A stretch of 64,000 nt of DNA from Methyloversatilis universalis FAM5. GTDB taxonomy: Bacteria; Pseudomonadota; Gammaproteobacteria; Burkholderiales; Rhodocyclaceae. The translations under genes were made by a program, and so were the position numbers. The stretch's first letter is position 1. Every line of letters begins with the position of its first letter. Shown here in pieces: positions 52,079-61,043 of this stretch. A model generated the notes under the pieces. The model was not told where the DNA came from and did not search any database. It worked only from the letters and a program-made list of their open reading frames with translations. The stretch lies in assembly GCF_000214035.2 (NCBI RefSeq), contig NZ_AFHG01000029.1:1-64000 (forward strand), in the 5' to 3' direction.

Positions 52079-52924
52079 ATGAACACACGCATCCGCATCC
52101 TCGCTGCCGCCTGCGCAGCCCTCGGCCTGCTGCCGGCCGCGCATGCCGCCGACCCGGCACCGGCCTCCGACTGGACCGTGCCGATGAGCGTCACCCTGGT
52201 CAGCGACTACATCTTCCGCGGCCAGTCCCAGACCTGGGGCGGCCCGGCGCTGCAGGTGAGCATCGAGGCGGCGCACAGTTCCGGCTTCTACGCCGGTTTC
52301 TTCGCTTCCAACGTGTCCGACCACTGGCTGCCGGGCGCGGCGGTTGAAACCGACCTCTACGGCGGCTACCGCACCAAGGTCGCCGACACCTTCGGCGTCG
52401 ATGTCGGCGCGGTGTATTACATGTATCCGGGCGCCAACTGGAGCGATTCGCCCTTTACCGGCTTCAACGCCCGCAACCGTCTCGACACCGCCGAAGCCTA
52501 TGTGGCAGTGAGCTGGGAATGGCTCACCTTCAAGACCGGTCGCACGCTGAATGAGTATTTCGGCTGGAGCACCAACAACTCGCCGGTCAATGGCGGTTTC
52601 TTCGGCGACCTGAATGCCGGCGTCACCGGAAACACCCGCGGTTCGCACTACTTCGAACTGAACGCGGCCTACGATGTGGCCGAAGGCTGGAACGTGAGCG
52701 GCCAGATCGGTCGCCAGATCGTGCGTCATTCGACCGGGCTGGACATCAGCTACTACAAGGTCGGCGTCACCCGCACGCTGCCCGACGGCTGGTCGGCCGG
52801 TCTGTTCTATTCGGCGTCCAGCGAGCCGAACGCGTACAAGGACTTCGTCAGTCTGGACAATGGCCGCTCGACCTCCGATATCGCGAAGGACAAGGTGTTC
52901 GTGAGCGTCACCAAGGCGTTCTGA
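52079..52924 (+). CDS. TorF-family outer-membrane porin-like protein
   Basis: A 281-aa exported beta-barrel protein: signal peptide to about residue 23 (HAAD), then the family start SDWTVPMSVTLVSDYIFRGQSQT, repeated aromatic strands and the terminal KVFVSVTKAF ending in Phe as in outer-membrane porins. It belongs to the TIGR02001/TorF putative porin family. It lies between eutB and eutC in the same direction, an unusual site, suggesting it passes ethanolamine (or a related amine) through the outer membrane. Confidence 0.87.
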   Translation: MNTRIRILAAACAALGLLPAAHAADPAPASDWTVPMSVTLVSDYIFRGQSQTWGGPALQVSIEAAHSSGFYAGFFASNVSDHWLPGAAVETDLYGGYRTKVADTFGVDVGAVYYMYPGANWSDSPFTGFNARNRLDTAEAYVAVSWEWLTFKTGRTLNEYFGWSTNNSPVNGGFFGDLNAGVTGNTRGSHYFELNAAYDVAEGWNVSGQIGRQIVRHSTGLDISYYKVGVTRTLPDGWSAGLFYSASSEPNAYKDFVSLDNGRSTSDIAKDKVFVSVTKAF

Positions 52925-52985
52925 TGTGCGGGCGGTGCCGCGGCGCATGCAGCGGTACCGCCCACGTGAAGCGAAGAGAGTTCCG

Positions 52986-53789
52986 ATGGCTGATGATGAC
53001 AAGCAGTCCGCCCTGAGCGACAACGGTGACGCCTGGGCGCTGTGGAAGACCTGGACTTCGGCGCGCATCGGTCTGGGCCGCGTGGGTACCTCGGTGCCCA
53101 CCGCCGAAGCCCTGGGCTTCGGGCTGGCGCACGCGCTTGCGCGCGACGCCATCCATACGCCGCTGGACGTGGCCGCGCTGGCGGCCGAACTGAATGCCCA
53201 GGGCTGGCCGGCACTGCCGGTGAAAAGCCGGGCGCCGGACCGTGAAACCTATCTGCGCCGCCCCGATCTGGGCCGCCGGCTCGACGCCGACGACCGGGTG
53301 CGGCTGGACGGCATGCGTGGCGAGGGCTGCGATCTGGCGATCGTGATCGGCGACGGCCTGTCGTCCGCCGCGGTGGCACGGCACGCGGTACCGCTGCTCG
53401 GTGCGCTGTATCCGCTGCTGCCGGAGGACTGGTGCATCGCGCCGGTGGTGATCGCCAGTCAGGCCCGGGTGGCGCTGGCCGACGAAGTGGGCGAGGCGCT
53501 GGGCGCGCGCATGGTGGCCATGCTGATCGGCGAGCGGCCGGGCCTCAGTTCGCCGGACAGCCTGGGCATCTACCTGACCTGGGCGCCGCGCGTGGGCCGC
53601 TCGGATGCCGAGCGCAACTGCATTTCGAACGTGCGGCCGGAAGGCCAGCCCTATGGCGCTGCCGCCTACCGCCTGAACTGGCTGATGCAGCAGGCCGGCG
53701 TACTGCAGCTGACCGGGGTCGGCCTGAAGGACGAAAGCGACGCCACCCTGCCGCTGGTTGCCCCCGACGGTACGCCACGGCTGGAGTGA
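52986..53789 (+). CDS. eutC: Ethanolamine ammonia-lyase small subunit
   Basis: EutC (267 aa) forms with EutB the active lyase and helps bind adenosylcobalamin. Family blocks are SARIGLGRVGTSVPTAEAL, RRPDLGRRLD, VIGDGLSSAAV, RPGLSSPDSLGIYLTWAP and RNCISNVRPEG. Start at 52986 gives the typical N terminus. It is separated from eutB by the porin gene but is in the same operon, ending in a strong terminator. Confidence 0.94.
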   Translation: MADDDKQSALSDNGDAWALWKTWTSARIGLGRVGTSVPTAEALGFGLAHALARDAIHTPLDVAALAAELNAQGWPALPVKSRAPDRETYLRRPDLGRRLDADDRVRLDGMRGEGCDLAIVIGDGLSSAAVARHAVPLLGALYPLLPEDWCIAPVVIASQARVALADEVGEALGARMVAMLIGERPGLSSPDSLGIYLTWAPRVGRSDAERNCISNVRPEGQPYGAAAYRLNWLMQQAGVLQLTGVGLKDESDATLPLVAPDGTPRLE

Positions 53790-53839
53790 GCCGCGGGACA
53801 CCCGCGAAGCGGACGCGAGAGGTCGGAAAGAGAGAGCGT

Positions 53840-53881
53840 CAGGGATCAGGGCGTGGTGCCCTGATCCCTGCCGCTTTTTTC
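53840..53881 (+). terminator. Rho-independent terminator of the eut operon
   Basis: Perfect 13-bp stem CAGGGATCAGGGC / GCCCTGATCCCTG with loop GTGGT, then CCGC and six T. Confidence 0.92.
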
Positions 53882-53897
53882 GTTGTTGCAGCGGAAA

Positions 53898-53923
53898 CAA
53901 AAAGGGCGACCCGCGGGTCGCCC
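53898..53923 (-). terminator. Rho-independent terminator of the flagellar operon
   Basis: On the minus strand the perfect palindrome GGGCGACCCGCGGGTCGCCC (53904-53923) is followed by TTTTTG. It lies just after fliN and faces the eut terminator. Confidence 0.85.
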
Positions 53924-53962
53924 GAAGCCTGATCCATGTCCGGGATCAGGAGGAGGTGTTCG

Positions 53963-54403
53963 TCAGCGCTTGAGCTTCTTCATGCGCTCTGCCGGGGTGA
54001 TGATGTCGGTCAGGCGGATGCCGAACTTGTCGTTCACCACCACCACCTCACCCTGTGCGATCAGGGTGCCATTCACCAGCACGTCCATCGGTTCGCCGGC
54101 CATTCCGTCCAGTTCCACCACAGAGCCGTGGCCCAGCTGCAGCAGGTTGCGAATGGAAATCTTGGTACGGCCCAGTTCGACGGTGAGCTGGACCGGAATG
54201 TCCAGAATCATTTCGAAGTCGCGCAGGCCTTCGTCCGGCTTGTGCGCGCTTTCCCCGAACTGGGGGAAGATGTTGGCCGGTTGCGCGGCGGCGGGCGCAC
54301 CGGAATCGAGTGCGGCCAGCGCTTCTTCAGCGGTGGTCTGTTCCGCCATCGCGGCGGCCCAGTCGTCCTCGCTGACCTGGTCTTCTGCAGCGGCTTCGCT
54401 CAT
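53963..54403 (-). CDS. fliN: Flagellar motor switch protein FliN
   Basis: FliN (146 aa) builds the C ring of the flagellar motor with FliG and FliM. A 65-residue acidic/Ala-rich N-terminal extension precedes the SpoA (surface presentation of antigens) domain, with LDIPVQLTVELGRTKISI and GEVVVVNDKFGIRLTDI. Its start overlaps the fliM stop by 4 bases. No fliO/P/Q/R follow; the operon ends here at a terminator, so the export genes must lie elsewhere. Confidence 0.95.
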   Translation of the reverse strand: MSEAAAEDQVSEDDWAAAMAEQTTAEEALAALDSGAPAAAQPANIFPQFGESAHKPDEGLRDFEMILDIPVQLTVELGRTKISIRNLLQLGHGSVVELDGMAGEPMDVLVNGTLIAQGEVVVVNDKFGIRLTDIITPAERMKKLKR

Positions 54404-55425
54404 GGCTGTTCCTCACCTGTGTTCTTGCTGCGCGCGCCGAGCGCGTGCTCGATCAGTTCTTCCTCACCGGCCATGAAGCGCTCGATCTTCAGTGCGTAAT
54501 GGCCGTTCTGTATGCCGTACCTGCACTCCAGAACATCGATGCCATCGACTTCGGCTTTGACCGTTTCTGGAATGGTTATCGGAATGATGTCGCCGACCTT
54601 TAGGCTGTTCAGACCGCCCAGCGTGAGCGATCCGTCACCGAGATGCACCACCAGTTCCACCGCCGCGTCCTGCACCTGGCGGGTGAGCAGGCGTATCCAG
54701 CGGTTGTCCGAACTGACGCTGTCGCTCTGCATCGACGAGTTCAGAGTGTCGCGCAGCGGCTCGACCATGGAGTAGGGCAGGCAGATGTGCATTTCCGCCG
54801 ATACGCCGCCCAGTTCGACGGTGAAGGTGGCCGCCACGACGATTTCCGACGGGGTGGCGATGTTGGCGAACTGCGAATTCATTTCCGAGCGGATGTACTC
54901 GAACTTGATCGCGTGCACCGGTTCCCAGGAGCGCTCGTATTCCGCGAAGAACACTTCCAGCAGCCCGTGGATGATGCGCTGTTCGGTCAGCGTGAAATCG
55001 CGGCCCTCGACCCGGGTGTGGAAGCGGCCATCGCCCCCGAACATGTTGTCGATGACCAGAAAGACCAGATTGGGGTCGAACACCACCAGCCCGGTGCCGC
55101 GCAGCGGCTTGACCTGGACCAGATTCAGATTGGTCGGCACCACCAGGTTGCGGATGAATTCCGAATACTTCTGGACGCGGATCGGCCCGAGCGAGATTTC
55201 GGCGCTCCGCTGCATGAAATTGAACAGGCCGATGCGCAGGTAGCGGGCGAAGCGCTCGTGGATCAGTTCCAGCGTGGGCATGCGCCCGCGGACGATTCTT
55301 TCCTGGGTCCCCAGGTTGTACGGGCGTACGCCGCCGGTGTCCTCTTCCTGGACTGTCTCGTCGGTTTCGCCGGTGACGCCCTTGAGCAGGGCATCCACCT
55401 CTTCCTGGGAAAGAAAGTCGGACAT
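54400..55425 (-). CDS. fliM: Flagellar motor switch protein FliM
   Basis: FliM (341 aa) is the C-ring protein that binds CheY-P. The N-terminal CheY-binding peptide LSQEEVDALL is at residues 5-14, the middle GGxGR-type domain has NMFGGDGRFHTRVEGRDFT, and a C-terminal SpoA domain follows. ATG at 55425 after GAGG; a longer frame to 55569 has no family match. Overlaps fliN. Confidence 0.95.
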   Translation of the reverse strand: MSDFLSQEEVDALLKGVTGETDETVQEEDTGGVRPYNLGTQERIVRGRMPTLELIHERFARYLRIGLFNFMQRSAEISLGPIRVQKYSEFIRNLVVPTNLNLVQVKPLRGTGLVVFDPNLVFLVIDNMFGGDGRFHTRVEGRDFTLTEQRIIHGLLEVFFAEYERSWEPVHAIKFEYIRSEMNSQFANIATPSEIVVAATFTVELGGVSAEMHICLPYSMVEPLRDTLNSSMQSDSVSSDNRWIRLLTRQVQDAAVELVVHLGDGSLTLGGLNSLKVGDIIPITIPETVKAEVDGIDVLECRYGIQNGHYALKIERFMAGEEELIEHALGARSKNTGEEQP

Positions 55426-55468
55426 GTTCGACCTCGTCTGTGCCTGTTGCGCTATGCCGGCCGTGACA

Positions 55469-56077
55469 TCACTGCACGATGAATGAGGTGAACAGCACCG
55501 CCTCGACCGGACCGATCGGCTCCTGCGGCTCACCCTTGCGGCTCTTCGGCACCTCGCCGACGATGGCATTGACCGCGTGCTTCACTTCTTCGGCCAGCTG
55601 TTCGCGGCCATCCGGTGTGGCCAGCTCGGACGCCTTCTTGCCCGACAGCAGCAGCAGCACCTTGTGGCGGATTTCCGGCATGTAGGCCTTCAGATGATCG
55701 GCCGCATGCTGTTCATCGACCCGCAGCGTCGCCTTCACCTGCAGATACTGATCGGTCGCGCTTTCCGCCTGCAGATTGACCGTGAAGGGGTCGAGTTCGA
55801 CGAACACCGGCGGCAGACCCTTGGCTTCGGCTTCCTTCTTCTTCTTCAGCTTGGCCTTCCTGGCTTCCTTGGCCGCGGCGTCATGGTCCTCTTCGGCCAC
55901 CACCTCGTCGCCCCCATCCTCGCCCTCGTCCGCGTGCTTGTTACCCATCAGGAAGAACGCGGCGGCGCCACCCACGATCACCACCACCAGCACGGCGATG
56001 ATGATGATGAGCATCTTGTTGCCCTTCTTGGGGGCCTCTGCTCCAGCGTCTTCCGGGGTTGCGGCGGCTTTGGCCAT
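55469..56077 (-). CDS. fliL: Flagellar basal body-associated protein FliL
   Basis: FliL (202 aa) has one membrane helix (about 22-44), a strongly charged linker rich in Asp, Glu and Lys, and a periplasmic domain (VELDPFTVNLQAESATDQYLQV) that stabilises the stator around the motor. The linker is longer than in E. coli FliL (154 aa). Lies 43 bases before fliM in the same operon. Confidence 0.93.
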   Translation of the reverse strand: MAKAAATPEDAGAEAPKKGNKMLIIIIAVLVVVIVGGAAAFFLMGNKHADEGEDGGDEVVAEEDHDAAAKEARKAKLKKKKEAEAKGLPPVFVELDPFTVNLQAESATDQYLQVKATLRVDEQHAADHLKAYMPEIRHKVLLLLSGKKASELATPDGREQLAEEVKHAVNAIVGEVPKSRKGEPQEPIGPVEAVLFTSFIVQ

Positions 56078-56231
56078 TTCGTCTGCTCCTGTCTGAATCG
56101 GAATTGTCGGCGGGCACTGATGCCTTTCAATGTCCGAATAACGGCTGAATGTTCCGTTTTTTTAGAGCTGGTGCCGTTTTCTGACTCAACAGGTGCAATC
56201 AGACCTTCAGGGCGTGCGCTTTCGGTCCGCC

Positions 56232-57251
56232 TCAGGCAAACAGATCGACCAGGCCGACGCCGCGCCGGGCCGCCGGGGCGACCGCGATATCGCCACCGCT
56301 GTCGCGACCCCGCTGACCGCGGGAATCACCGCCGCTGCCGCCGTCGCGCGAAGGCTGGTCGCTGCTCACATTGGCTTCGCCCAGCGAAATGCCGCTCTGG
56401 GCGAGCATTTCGCGCAGTCGCGGCATGGCCTGTTCGAGCGCCTCGCGCACCTGCGGGCTGGCCGATACGAACTGCGCGGTACTGAGGTCGGTGCCGATTT
56501 CGAGCTTGATCTCGATGCGACCCAGATGCGGCGGCGTGAGCACCAGCTCCGCCTTGCTCGTGCCCTGTTCAGCCAGCCAGGTGATCTGGTGGCCGACGTC
56601 TTCCGCCCAGCCCGGATGAGTGATCGGCGTGGCCACCGCCATTTCGGTCTTCGGCGCCTGGGCGGCGGCCATGTGCGCGCGGAAATCCGCGTGCTGTGCA
56701 TGCTGCAGCGTACCTGAGGTGCCGTCGGCGAAGCTGTCCTTGAGCAGTTCGTTGGCGCGCTCCAGTTCCGGCACCGCTTTGCCGGCGGCATCGGCCGCGC
56801 TGCCGCCCTCGGCGGCAATCCCTGCCGCCTGCCGCGACAGGGCGGCAAGATCGTCACCCTTTGCGCGGCTACCCCCTTCGGTGGCCGACGCCAGCGCGTC
56901 GTCCGCCGCGTCGCCTGAAGGCTGCATGCCCTTGAGGGCTTCTGCCTGCTGCAGCGCCGGTGCCAGCAGCAGCGCGGCGGCCATGGCTTCGGCGCCTGCC
57001 GGCAGGTCCTCGCTGGTGATCAGGGTCTGCACGTCCTCGTCCGGCTTCATGGCATCGGCCATGAGGTCGGCCAGCAGTCCGGGCGGCAATTCCTTGCCCT
57101 GGCTGGCCTGCAGATTGTCCTTGAGCAGATTGGCAAAGCTGGCCGCGTCTTCCGCGCCCAGCTCGCCGGTGACTGCGCGTGCTTCGCTGACCGGGGCGGA
57201 ACCCGCCAGTGGCGTGGCGCTCGTGGGAATGTTCAGTGCGATATCAGGCAT
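56232..57251 (-). CDS. fliK: Flagellar hook-length control protein FliK
   Basis: FliK (339 aa) measures hook length and switches export specificity. The N-terminal two thirds are Ala-rich and of low complexity, as usual; the conserved C-terminal Flg_hook domain begins near residue 230 with LTPPHLGRIEIKLEI and ends in a polar tail. Position between fliJ and fliL matches betaproteobacterial order. Confidence 0.9.
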   Translation of the reverse strand: MPDIALNIPTSATPLAGSAPVSEARAVTGELGAEDAASFANLLKDNLQASQGKELPPGLLADLMADAMKPDEDVQTLITSEDLPAGAEAMAAALLLAPALQQAEALKGMQPSGDAADDALASATEGGSRAKGDDLAALSRQAAGIAAEGGSAADAAGKAVPELERANELLKDSFADGTSGTLQHAQHADFRAHMAAAQAPKTEMAVATPITHPGWAEDVGHQITWLAEQGTSKAELVLTPPHLGRIEIKLEIGTDLSTAQFVSASPQVREALEQAMPRLREMLAQSGISLGEANVSSDQPSRDGGSGGDSRGQRGRDSGGDIAVAPAARRGVGLVDLFA

Positions 57252-57322
57252 GTTGAAGTCTCCTGTGACGGAGGCTTCAGAGCACTATCCGTGCCAGCCT
57301 TGAGTGTGCTGAGGCGCTCGTT

Positions 57323-57760
57323 TCAGTCCTGATTCACCTGACGACCGGAGCGGTCGTCGGCTACCCGCTGTTCCGCCTTGGCCTGCTTGCGCTGCACCGT
57401 GACCTGATGGCGGTCGGACAGGGTTTCGAAGGCCTTCACCCGGGTGCGGGTATCCAGCCATTCGCGCTGTCCGGCCTGTGCGCGGTCGCGGGAGTGATCG
57501 ACCTGGCGCTGCTGATGGACGATGGCGTCGTCGATGCGCGCCAGGAAGGCGCGGTAGTTCGACCACTGGTTGGGCGTGAGGCCGGTACGTGCGGCCGCCA
57601 TGAACTGCCCCTGATACTCGGCACGATACTGCTCGAGCATCTGGAGCTTCTGGGTCTGATCCTTCTCGCTGGCCATCAGCGCGGCGAGGGCCTTGGCGGC
57701 CTCGTCCATGCGGGTGATGCTCAGGTCGAGTATGGATTGGAGTCGGAATGCGTCAGCCAT
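57323..57760 (-). CDS. fliJ: Flagellar export protein FliJ
   Basis: FliJ (145 aa) is a coiled-coil chaperone-escort that binds the export ATPase FliI. The sequence is almost wholly helical, rich in Gln, Arg, Ala and Glu, with the typical start FRLQSILDLS. Lies between fliI and fliK, in the flagellar operon. Confidence 0.9.
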   Translation of the reverse strand: MADAFRLQSILDLSITRMDEAAKALAALMASEKDQTQKLQMLEQYRAEYQGQFMAAARTGLTPNQWSNYRAFLARIDDAIVHQQRQVDHSRDRAQAGQREWLDTRTRVKAFETLSDRHQVTVQRKQAKAEQRVADDRSGRQVNQD

Positions 57761-57856
57761 GGTCCGGCAGATTCTATCCGCACGCCGGGTTCAGGCGTGA
57801 TCTGAGTCAAGCATTTTCGGCTTGCCACGGATTTTTGCAATCCGTCCGCGTGAAGG

Positions 57857-59329
57857 TCAGGGGGTAAGTCCGAAGATCTGGTGCAGTTTGAGCACCGCGT
57901 CTTCATAGCCCTCGCGCTCGTCCATGCGCTGCTGCAGGAAGGCTTCAAGCGTCGGGAACATGTTCACCGCCTGGTCGAGCTGCGGATCGGACCCGGGGGC
58001 GTAGGCACCGACCGCGATCAGGTCGCGTGCCCGCTGATAGCGCGACCACAGGCCCTTGAAGCGGCGCACCAGATCGAAGTGGCTGGGTTTGACCAGACCG
58101 TGCATCGCGCGCGACACCGACTGTTCGATGTCGATCGCCGGATAGTGGCCGGAATCGGCGAGCTGGCGGGTGAGCACGAAGTGACCGTCCAGGATGGCGC
58201 GCGCCGAGTCGGCGATCGGATCCTGCTGGTCGTCGCCCTCGGCCAGCACCGTGTAGAACGCGGTGATCGAACCGCCGCCTTCCGGGCCGTTGCCGGCCCG
58301 CTCGACCAGCTGCGGCAGCCGTGCGAACACGCTCGGCGGATAACCGCGCGTGACCGGCGGTTCGCCGATGGCCAGCGCGATCTCGCGCTGCGCCATCGCG
58401 TAACGGGTGAGCGAATCCATGATGAGCAGCACATGGCGGCCCTGGTCGCGGAACCACTCGGCCACCGTCGTGGCGTAGGCTGCGCCCTGCAGCCGCATCA
58501 GCGGGCTGGTGTCCGCCGGTGCCGCCACCACGACCGAACGCTGCAGCCCGGCAGCGCCCAGGATCTGTTCGATGAATTCCTTCACCTCGCGGCCCCGTTC
58601 GCCGATCAGCCCGACCACGACCACCTCGGCCGACGTGAAGCGGGCCATCATGCCCAGCAGCACCGACTTGCCGACGCCGGAACCCGCGAACAGGCCGATG
58701 CGCTGACCGCGGCCGACGGTGAGCAGCGAATTGATCGACCGTATGCCGGTATCCATCGTGCGCTTGATCGGTTCGCGCAGCAGCGGGTTCACCGCGCGGC
58801 TGGCCACCGAACGCGAATGACGGGTCACGATCGGACCCATCCCGTCGAGCGGACGGCCTGCGCCATCGACCACGCGGCCGAGCAGCGCATCGCCGACCGG
58901 CAGGTGCTTGGCGCGGTCGGACGCGCGCCGGCGCGGCTCAAGACGTTCGGTGGTGGTGGGGCGCTGCGGCGCGGTTTCCAGCGGAATGACCTGTGCCCCG
59001 GGCGCGAGGCCGACCACGTCGTCGGTCGGCATCATGAACAGCTTTTCGCCGTTGAAGCCGACCACTTCCGCCTCGCAGCTGTTGCCGCCGGGCACCATGA
59101 TGCGGCAGCCCGACCCGAGCGGCAGCTTGAGGCCGGCGGCTTCCATCACCAGTCCGTTGATGCGGGTCAGGCGGCCGGCGTGCTGATACGGGCTTACCCG
59201 GCCGGCCAGCGTGCCGCAGTCGGACAGGAAACCGGCCCACTTGCCGATGTGCGGATTGACCGCATCGCTGGCGTCTTCGGCGCGCTCGCCTTGGGTAAGG
59301 AGCACCTCGTCGGTCACGCTGTCACTCAT
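57857..59329 (-). CDS. fliI: Flagellum-specific ATP synthase FliI
   Basis: FliI (490 aa) is the hexameric ATPase of the flagellar type III export gate. Walker A AGSGVGKS is at residues 215-222, Walker B is in [15 protein letters not shown], and [12 protein letters not shown] is also present. It carries about 30 residues more at the N terminus than E. coli FliI (457 aa). The ATG at 59329 lies inside fliH, an 8-base overlap; a longer frame upstream is out of context. Confidence 0.95.
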   Translation of the reverse strand: MSDSVTDEVLLTQGERAEDASDAVNPHIGKWAGFLSDCGTLAGRVSPYQHAGRLTRINGLVMEAAGLKLPLGSGCRIMVPGGNSCEAEVVGFNGEKLFMMPTDDVVGLAPGAQVIPLETAPQRPTTTERLEPRRRASDRAKHLPVGDALLGRVVDGAGRPLDGMGPIVTRHSRSVASRAVNPLLREPIKRTMDTGIRSINSLLTVGRGQRIGLFAGSGVGKSVLLGMMARFTSAEVVVVGLIGERGREVKEFIEQILGAAGLQRSVVVAAPADTSPLMRLQGAAYATTVAEWFRDQGRHVLLIMDSLTRYAMAQREIALAIGEPPVTRGYPPSVFARLPQLVERAGNGPEGGGSITAFYTVLAEGDDQQDPIADSARAILDGHFVLTRQLADSGHYPAIDIEQSVSRAMHGLVKPSHFDLVRRFKGLWSRYQRARDLIAVGAYAPGSDPQLDQAVNMFPTLEAFLQQRMDEREGYEDAVLKLHQIFGLTP

Positions 59330-60020
59330 GGTCCATCCATTCCGCGCCGTCGACCAGCGATTCGACAATGCGGCGCCAGCGCGTGGGCACGGTGGCGTCG
59401 ATCTGGCTGCCGCCTGCTTCCACCTTGCAGCCGCCCCGGGCAATCGTGACGTCCTCGAAGATGCGGTGGCCGGCGTGGGTAAGCTGGTCGCCGATGTGGC
59501 TGCGCACCACCGATGCGTCTTCCGGATTCAGATAGATGGCGGTGTGCTGGTGCGGCAGCTGGTTGATGGCCTCGCGCACCACCGCGATCACCGCTTCGGG
59601 GTTCACACGTATGGTCTGGCGCACCACGTTGCGGGCGATTTCGACGCTGAGATTGAGCACCTCGCGCGCGATCGAGGTATCGAGCGCGGCCAGCGCCTCT
59701 TCCAGCTGTTCGACGGCGCTGTGCAGGCGCATCGCTTCCATGCGCACGCGGGCGGTGCCTTCCTCGTAGCCGGCCGCATAGCCTTCGCGGTGCGCTTCCT
59801 GCTGCAGCTTCTCGATGTCGTCCGCGGTGGGCAGGCGAAAGGCCGGAATCTCTTCCTCGCTCACCTCCGCGCTGTCGACCGCGACCGCGTCGGCCGGCTC
59901 AGCGTCTACCGCCGGCGGCAGGTCGATTTCGACCGCGGATGGCGCAGGTGCGGCAGGGGCAGGCGACTGCGGTGCGTCGAACACCGGCAGCTGCCAGGCG
60001 GAAAAGTGTTGTCCTGTCAT
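59322..60020 (-). CDS. fliH: Flagellar assembly protein FliH
   Basis: FliH (232 aa) is the ATPase stator that regulates FliI. An N-terminal Ala/Pro/Glu-rich stretch (about 70 residues) precedes a helical GxxxG-like region ([12 protein letters not shown]) and the C-terminal E2-like domain ([18 protein letters not shown]). Overlaps fliI by 8 bases. Confidence 0.92.
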   Translation of the reverse strand: MTGQHFSAWQLPVFDAPQSPAPAAPAPSAVEIDLPPAVDAEPADAVAVDSAEVSEEEIPAFRLPTADDIEKLQQEAHREGYAAGYEEGTARVRMEAMRLHSAVEQLEEALAALDTSIAREVLNLSVEIARNVVRQTIRVNPEAVIAVVREAINQLPHQHTAIYLNPEDASVVRSHIGDQLTHAGHRIFEDVTIARGGCKVEAGGSQIDATVPTRWRRIVESLVDGAEWMDHE

Positions 60021-60050
60021 GGTGTCGAGCCGGTCGGGCGAATGCCCCGA

Positions 60051-61043
60051 TTACAGCATTTCCTCGCCGCCCTTGCCGCCCATGACGATCTGGCCCTCTT
60101 CCGCGAGGCGGCGGGCGATCTTGAGGATTTCCTTCTGTTCGGCCTCGACCTCGGACAGCTTGACCGGACCGCGACCTTCCAGATCCTCGCGCAGCGATTC
60201 GGCGGCGCGCGAAGACATGTTCTTGAATATCTTCTCGCGCAGTTCCGGCGACGCACCCTTGAGCGACAGCACCAGCTGGTCGCCGCTGACTTCGCGCAGC
60301 AGGGTCTGGATGCCGCGGTCGTCGATGTCGAGCAGGTTCTCGAACACGAACATTTCGTCGACGATCTTCTGCGCCAGGTCGGCGTCGTACTCCTTGACCG
60401 CATCGAGAATGGCCGATTCGTTGGCGCTGCCGACGAAGCCGAGGATTTCCGCGGTGGCCTTGATGCCGCCCAGCGTGGTTTTCTTCATCTTGGCCGAGCC
60501 GGACAGCACGCGCGACATGGCGTCGTTCAGTTCCTTCAGCGCCACCGGCTGCACACCGTCCAGGGTCGCGATCCGCAGCACCACGTCGTTGCGCAGTCGT
60601 TCGGCGAACAGCTTGAGCACCTCGGCCGCCTGGTCGAATTCCAGGTGGGTCAGGATGGTGGCGATGATCTGCGGATGTTCGTTCTTGATCAGATTGGCGA
60701 TGGTGGCCGGGTCCAGCCACTTCAGGCCTTCGATGCCGGCGGTATCCGAGTCGTTCAGGATGCGCGACAGCAGGTGGCCGGCGCGTTCCTCACCCAGCGC
60801 CTTGGTGAGCATGTTGCGGATCAGCGTTTCGTCGGCTGACAGGCGGCTGCCGGCCGACGTGGCTTCGTCGAACAGATCGAGCACCGCCTGCACCTTCTCG
60901 CGCGGCACATTCTTCAGCCCGGCCATCGCGGTACCGATCTTCTGCACTTCGCGCGGACCCAGATGCTTGAGCACCTCGGCCGCCGCGTCCTCACCGAGCG
61001 TCACCAGCAGCAGCGCGCTCCGCTCAATGCCTTCTTCATTCAT
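60051..61043 (-). CDS. fliG: Flagellar motor switch protein FliG
   Basis: FliG (330 aa) links the MS ring to the C ring and interacts with the stator. N-terminal FliF-binding domain (ERSALLLVTLGEDAAAEVLKHL), middle domain with EHPQIIATILTHL (EHPQ motif) and C-terminal torque helix with charged residues (REKIFKNMSSRAAESLREDLE) are all present. Start overlaps fliF by 8 bases, stop to fliH 30 bases. Confidence 0.96.
   Translation of the reverse strand: MNEEGIERSALLLVTLGEDAAAEVLKHLGPREVQKIGTAMAGLKNVPREKVQAVLDLFDEATSAGSRLSADETLIRNMLTKALGEERAGHLLSRILNDSDTAGIEGLKWLDPATIANLIKNEHPQIIATILTHLEFDQAAEVLKLFAERLRNDVVLRIATLDGVQPVALKELNDAMSRVLSGSAKMKKTTLGGIKATAEILGFVGSANESAILDAVKEYDADLAQKIVDEMFVFENLLDIDDRGIQTLLREVSGDQLVLSLKGASPELREKIFKNMSSRAAESLREDLEGRGPVKLSEVEAEQKEILKIARRLAEEGQIVMGGKGGEEML

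Noticed and set aside
50504-53152. An 882-codon minus-strand open frame across eutB and the porin gene
   Set aside because: Crosses two real plus-strand genes and their ribosome sites; shadow frame.
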